Below, in pieces: positions 62,281-64,000 of a stretch of DNA of 64,000 nucleotides. This stretch comes from Gulosibacter hominis. GTDB taxonomy: Bacteria > Actinomycetota > Actinomycetes > Actinomycetales > Microbacteriaceae. Position numbers and translations under genes: made by a program. Below the pieces are notes generated by a model. It was given only the letters and a program-made list of their open reading frames with translations, was not told where the DNA came from and ran no database searches. The number at the start of each line of letters is the position of its first letter. The stretch's first letter is position 1. The stretch lies in NCBI RefSeq assembly GCF_904842695.1, contig NZ_CAJGWQ010000009.1:23425-87424 (forward strand), written 5' to 3'.

Positions 62281-62413
62281 TTTGGGTTCCTTGTCGGTTC
62301 AATTTGAATTTGATTTGGGGTGGGGGTGGGGCGTGGCACCCATTCCGCCGCGCAGGAACGCCCCACCCCCGGCGGGATGAACGCCTGCGCGGGGCCTGGT
62401 AAGTATTTGTGAG

Positions 62414-62785
62414 TTAGTCGTTCTTGGGGGTGGGGAGCGGTGCCCCGCCAACAACGGCCGTCGCTTCTACGGAAACGGCGAGGTTGAATCCGCCGTTGTT
62501 GTTGCGCACGGTCAGCACGGCATCCTTGAGCGTGAGCACGCCCCCGAATTCGACCTTGGGGAGGTGCTGGGTCGGAGTCTTGATGCGGACGGTGGGGATG
62601 GCTTCTGGCAGTGAGGCGTGGTGCAGCATCGCATCAAATGCGTAGAGCGGTTCCCCCTTGCTGTTGGTTTCGGGGGTGTCGGTGCGCTTACCATCGACAT
62701 ACTTCATTACGGGGCGGGCTTCGGTGGTGGCGGGGATGATCTGCGTCGGGGTGCTGGTCGGGAGGGGGAAGGTGAGCGAGTTCAT
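62414..62785 (-). CDS. hypothetical small protein of the element
   Basis: A 123-residue soluble protein with many Thr/Pro residues near the start and a beta-rich core (EFGGVLTLKDAVLTVRNNNGGFNLAVSVEATAVV). I do not recognise it. ATG 62785 has AAAAGGAA at the right distance; an ATG six codons upstream is less likely. It lies upstream of and on the same strand as the FtsK-like gene, probably one operon. Confidence 0.72.
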   Translation of the reverse strand: MNSLTFPLPTSTPTQIIPATTEARPVMKYVDGKRTDTPETNSKGEPLYAFDAMLHHASLPEAIPTVRIKTPTQHLPKVEFGGVLTLKDAVLTVRNNNGGFNLAVSVEATAVVGGAPLPTPKND

Positions 62786-62810
62786 TTTGAATTCCTTTTC
62801 CATGGTTAGT

Positions 62811-62918
62811 ACACCGGGGTTTTTGTGTACGTTTTGAATCTAACACAAAAGCGGGGTTTGAATGCACGACTTTTTGGTGTTCTCAGGTTTTTCTCAGATA
62901 CCGGGGTTTTGGTGCACC
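62811..62918. promoter_or_regulatory. repeated operator-like sequences of the element
   Basis: Three related sequences in the divergent region: ACCGGGGTTTTTGTGTAC (62813), GCGGGGTTTGAATGCAC (62851) and ACCGGGGTTTTGGTGCAC (62900). The first is also an inverted repeat, GTACAC-10 nt-GTGTAC. They are placed to control both transcription directions. Confidence 0.5.
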
Positions 62919-62924
62919 AGCGCA

Positions 62925-62930
62925 TAGGCT
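62925..62930 (+). promoter_or_regulatory. -10 element of the 62937 gene
   Basis: TAGGCT, 6 nt before ATG 62937. Confidence 0.6.
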
Positions 62931-62936
62931 GGTGGC

Positions 62937-63410
62937 ATGACTGATTACCCCGACACTCGCCCCCCAACCCCGACCAGAATTCGTGCTTGGGAAGCTGCCC
63001 ACCGTGAAGCGATTGACTCGTGGCTGCTGGATACGGCCAATGGTCTGCGGGCTGCTATTCATGCAGAAGCAGAAGCGTTAACTGATGACCCGGCCTTCCG
63101 GCCACTGGTTCGGGTGATGCTTGCTGCGGCACTGATTGATGCAACCTACGACTTGCGATCGTGGGAGGGAGGTATTGCACAGTCGTTCGACTATTCCGGT
63201 GGGCAGATTGCTACCGCAGCAGGACAAGCCCGAGATTCCCGAATTAGTCGATGGCCCGGGTTGCCGGAAGTTGCTGCGGCCAGCACTGCGGCGTGGGAGA
63301 ACCGGAATGACCCTGCTTATCGTCCGGAGCCGGTGGCTGGTCGCCGGTTGTCGATTACCGTGGACACCTACCGGCCCGATGATGCTGGGGAACCGCGGAA
63401 CGCCAAGTAA
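62937..63410 (+). CDS. hypothetical protein of the element
   Basis: A 157-residue mainly helical protein with no signal peptide or membrane helix. Residues about 55-90 form a hydrophobic helix pair (FRPLVRVMLAAALIDATYDLRSWEGG). Not recognised. It is divergent from the FtsK-like operon and appears leaderless. Being the first gene in that direction it could be a regulator, but no DNA-binding motif is visible. Confidence 0.68.
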   Translation: MTDYPDTRPPTPTRIRAWEAAHREAIDSWLLDTANGLRAAIHAEAEALTDDPAFRPLVRVMLAAALIDATYDLRSWEGGIAQSFDYSGGQIATAAGQARDSRISRWPGLPEVAAASTAAWENRNDPAYRPEPVAGRRLSITVDTYRPDDAGEPRNAK

Positions 63411-64000
63411 CTGCCAAGGCCATGCCCGGTGTGCCCGGTGGCGGGCGTACTCCGGGCGCGGGGCGAACAGGAGAGGCTACCGCCGGGCTGCGGTGCTGGG
63501 CGAGGCCTTCGCGTGATGCGACTACGTGAAGGTTCGGTGCCCGATGCGGCCCGGCTGTCATTCCAGCCCCGGCCCCTGCCTCCGGCCAGTGCGGGGCGTG
63601 AAGTTCCGTTGACCGATGCGGGCGCATACCGGTTCCGGGTGCCGGCGGCAGGGAACCCGTGCCGGGGCTTCCATTCCTACGCCCCTCCTGTGCGCCCGTG
63701 ACCGTAGCACCCCCGGCACTGCCCGCACTGCCCGTGGCCTCAACAGTTACTCAACGTTCCTTCCCTGGGGGTGGTCGGTTTCCTGGGTGGGTACCTCATA
63801 CCCACACCTCACGTTGTTGAGGATTGCTTTACCCCATCAAGGGCCGCGCTGCGCGCGGCCTGGCCCCGTCCGTTTCTGCGCGCGGCCCTTCGGGCCGTGC
63901 TCGAAGCCGGCGGGGTTCGGTGTTCGTGGCCGCTTTTCGGGGTGGCTGGGGTGGTTTTGGGTACGCGAAAGGGCCCGACGGTGGCCGGGCGGAGTGGGGG
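63411..64000. other. structured non-coding stretch at the right edge
   Basis: About 590 bp with no convincing gene. It holds a hairpin GTGGGTA (63787-63793) / TACCCAC (63799-63805), inverted repeats CCTCAACA (63738-63745) / TGTTGAGG (63815-63822) and, further right, GC-rich palindromes around GCGCGCGGCC (63851-63900). This may be an origin of replication or transfer, or the leader of a gene beyond the window. Confidence 0.4.

Larger units (their letters stand above)
59733..64000. mobile_element. integrative (probably conjugative) element, partial
   Basis: From the tRNA-Met 3' end the content changes to element genes: tyrosine integrase, FtsK/SpoIIIE-like translocase, a small protein and divergent unknown genes. 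An integrase next to tRNA and a single FtsK-like DNA pump fits actinomycete integrative and conjugative elements. The far attachment site is not in the window, so the length is unknown. Confidence 0.75.

Noticed and set aside
63429..63701. Overlapping open frames on both strands (about 60-90 residues)
   Set aside because: Pro/Arg/Ala-rich, no ribosome sites, no recognised motif; typical of chance frames in GC-rich DNA.
63841..64000. Possible CRISPR or array-like structure in the GC-rich palindromes
   Set aside because: Palindromes are irregular in length and spacing and there are no spacers of constant size. No CRISPR array was seen anywhere in the window.

Overview
The window comes from a high-GC Gram-positive bacterium, most likely an actinobacterium of the family Microbacteriaceae. 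The grounds are the conserved ppa / tilS-hpt-ftsH-folE-folP-folBK-DUF3180 neighbourhood, a complete set of menaquinone genes interleaved with DUF4229 and PLDc_N membrane proteins, an archaeal-type (probably non-discriminating) AspRS, a tiny bS22/COX24-like ribosomal protein, and many genes with a -10 hexamer 6-8 nt before the start codon (leaderless mRNAs). The family call is inference from gene content; the genus is not resolved.

Layout. 1-1.9 kb: the 3' part of a DUF1023 alpha/beta hydrolase and a small partner. 2-7.5 kb: an OmpR-type two-component system divergent from a lipoprotein / adaptor / ABC ATPase / MacB-like permease efflux operon. 7.5-8 kb: tRNA-Glu, tRNA-Asp and tRNA-Phe on the minus strand. 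8.3-9.6 kb: a secreted coiled-coil M23 peptidase. 9.8-18.3 kb: ppa, tilS, hpt, an unknown reverse gene, ftsH and the folate operon. 18.4-20.4 kb: a TrkA/TrkH potassium system. 20.5-22.5 kb: an excisionase-like HTH protein, bS22-like protein, NhaA and a glutaredoxin-like protein. 22.5-27.9 kb: an Lrp/AsnC regulator, an AbiEi/DUF559 gene, and a 2-oxoacid dehydrogenase made of a fused E1alpha-beta and an E2. 27.9-30 kb: a DUF1345 protein and AspRS. 30.5-33.7 kb: pyruvate formate-lyase, activase and a separately encoded glycyl-radical domain. 33.8-38.6 kb: a phosphatase and the Ccs cytochrome c maturation operon (TlpA-CcdA-ResB-ResC). 38.6-52.5 kb: menC, menB, menE, menA, menD, menF, menG and a polyprenyl diphosphate synthase, interrupted at the menD stop codon by an IS481-type element, then PPK2. 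52.5-59.5 kb: FprA-like reductase, cardiolipin synthase, YajQ, a ZIP transporter, tRNA-Tyr, an inositol-phosphatase family enzyme and a membrane-anchored M23 peptidase. 59.55-59.73 kb: tRNA-Thr and tRNA-Met. From tRNA-Met to the window end: one end of an integrative, probably conjugative, element (tyrosine integrase, FtsK-like translocase, small element proteins, candidate operators and a structured non-coding stretch).

How the genes fit together. The men genes, polyprenyl synthase, Ccs operon and PFL describe a menaquinone/cytochrome c respiratory chain with an additional anaerobic pyruvate route. The tilS-fol region is a housekeeping cluster. The accessory features are a family of 76-bp palindromic units (four copies, one lying inside the coding sequence of the E2 subunit), the IS481-type element carrying two passenger genes between clear inverted repeats and a 6-bp target duplication, and the tRNA-Met integrative element.

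The items most worth following up are the 76-bp repeat and its coding copy, the passenger-carrying IS481-type element, the split pyruvate formate-lyase, the ATT-start response regulator, and the integrative element at the right edge. All functions are assigned by reading motifs; no database search was run.
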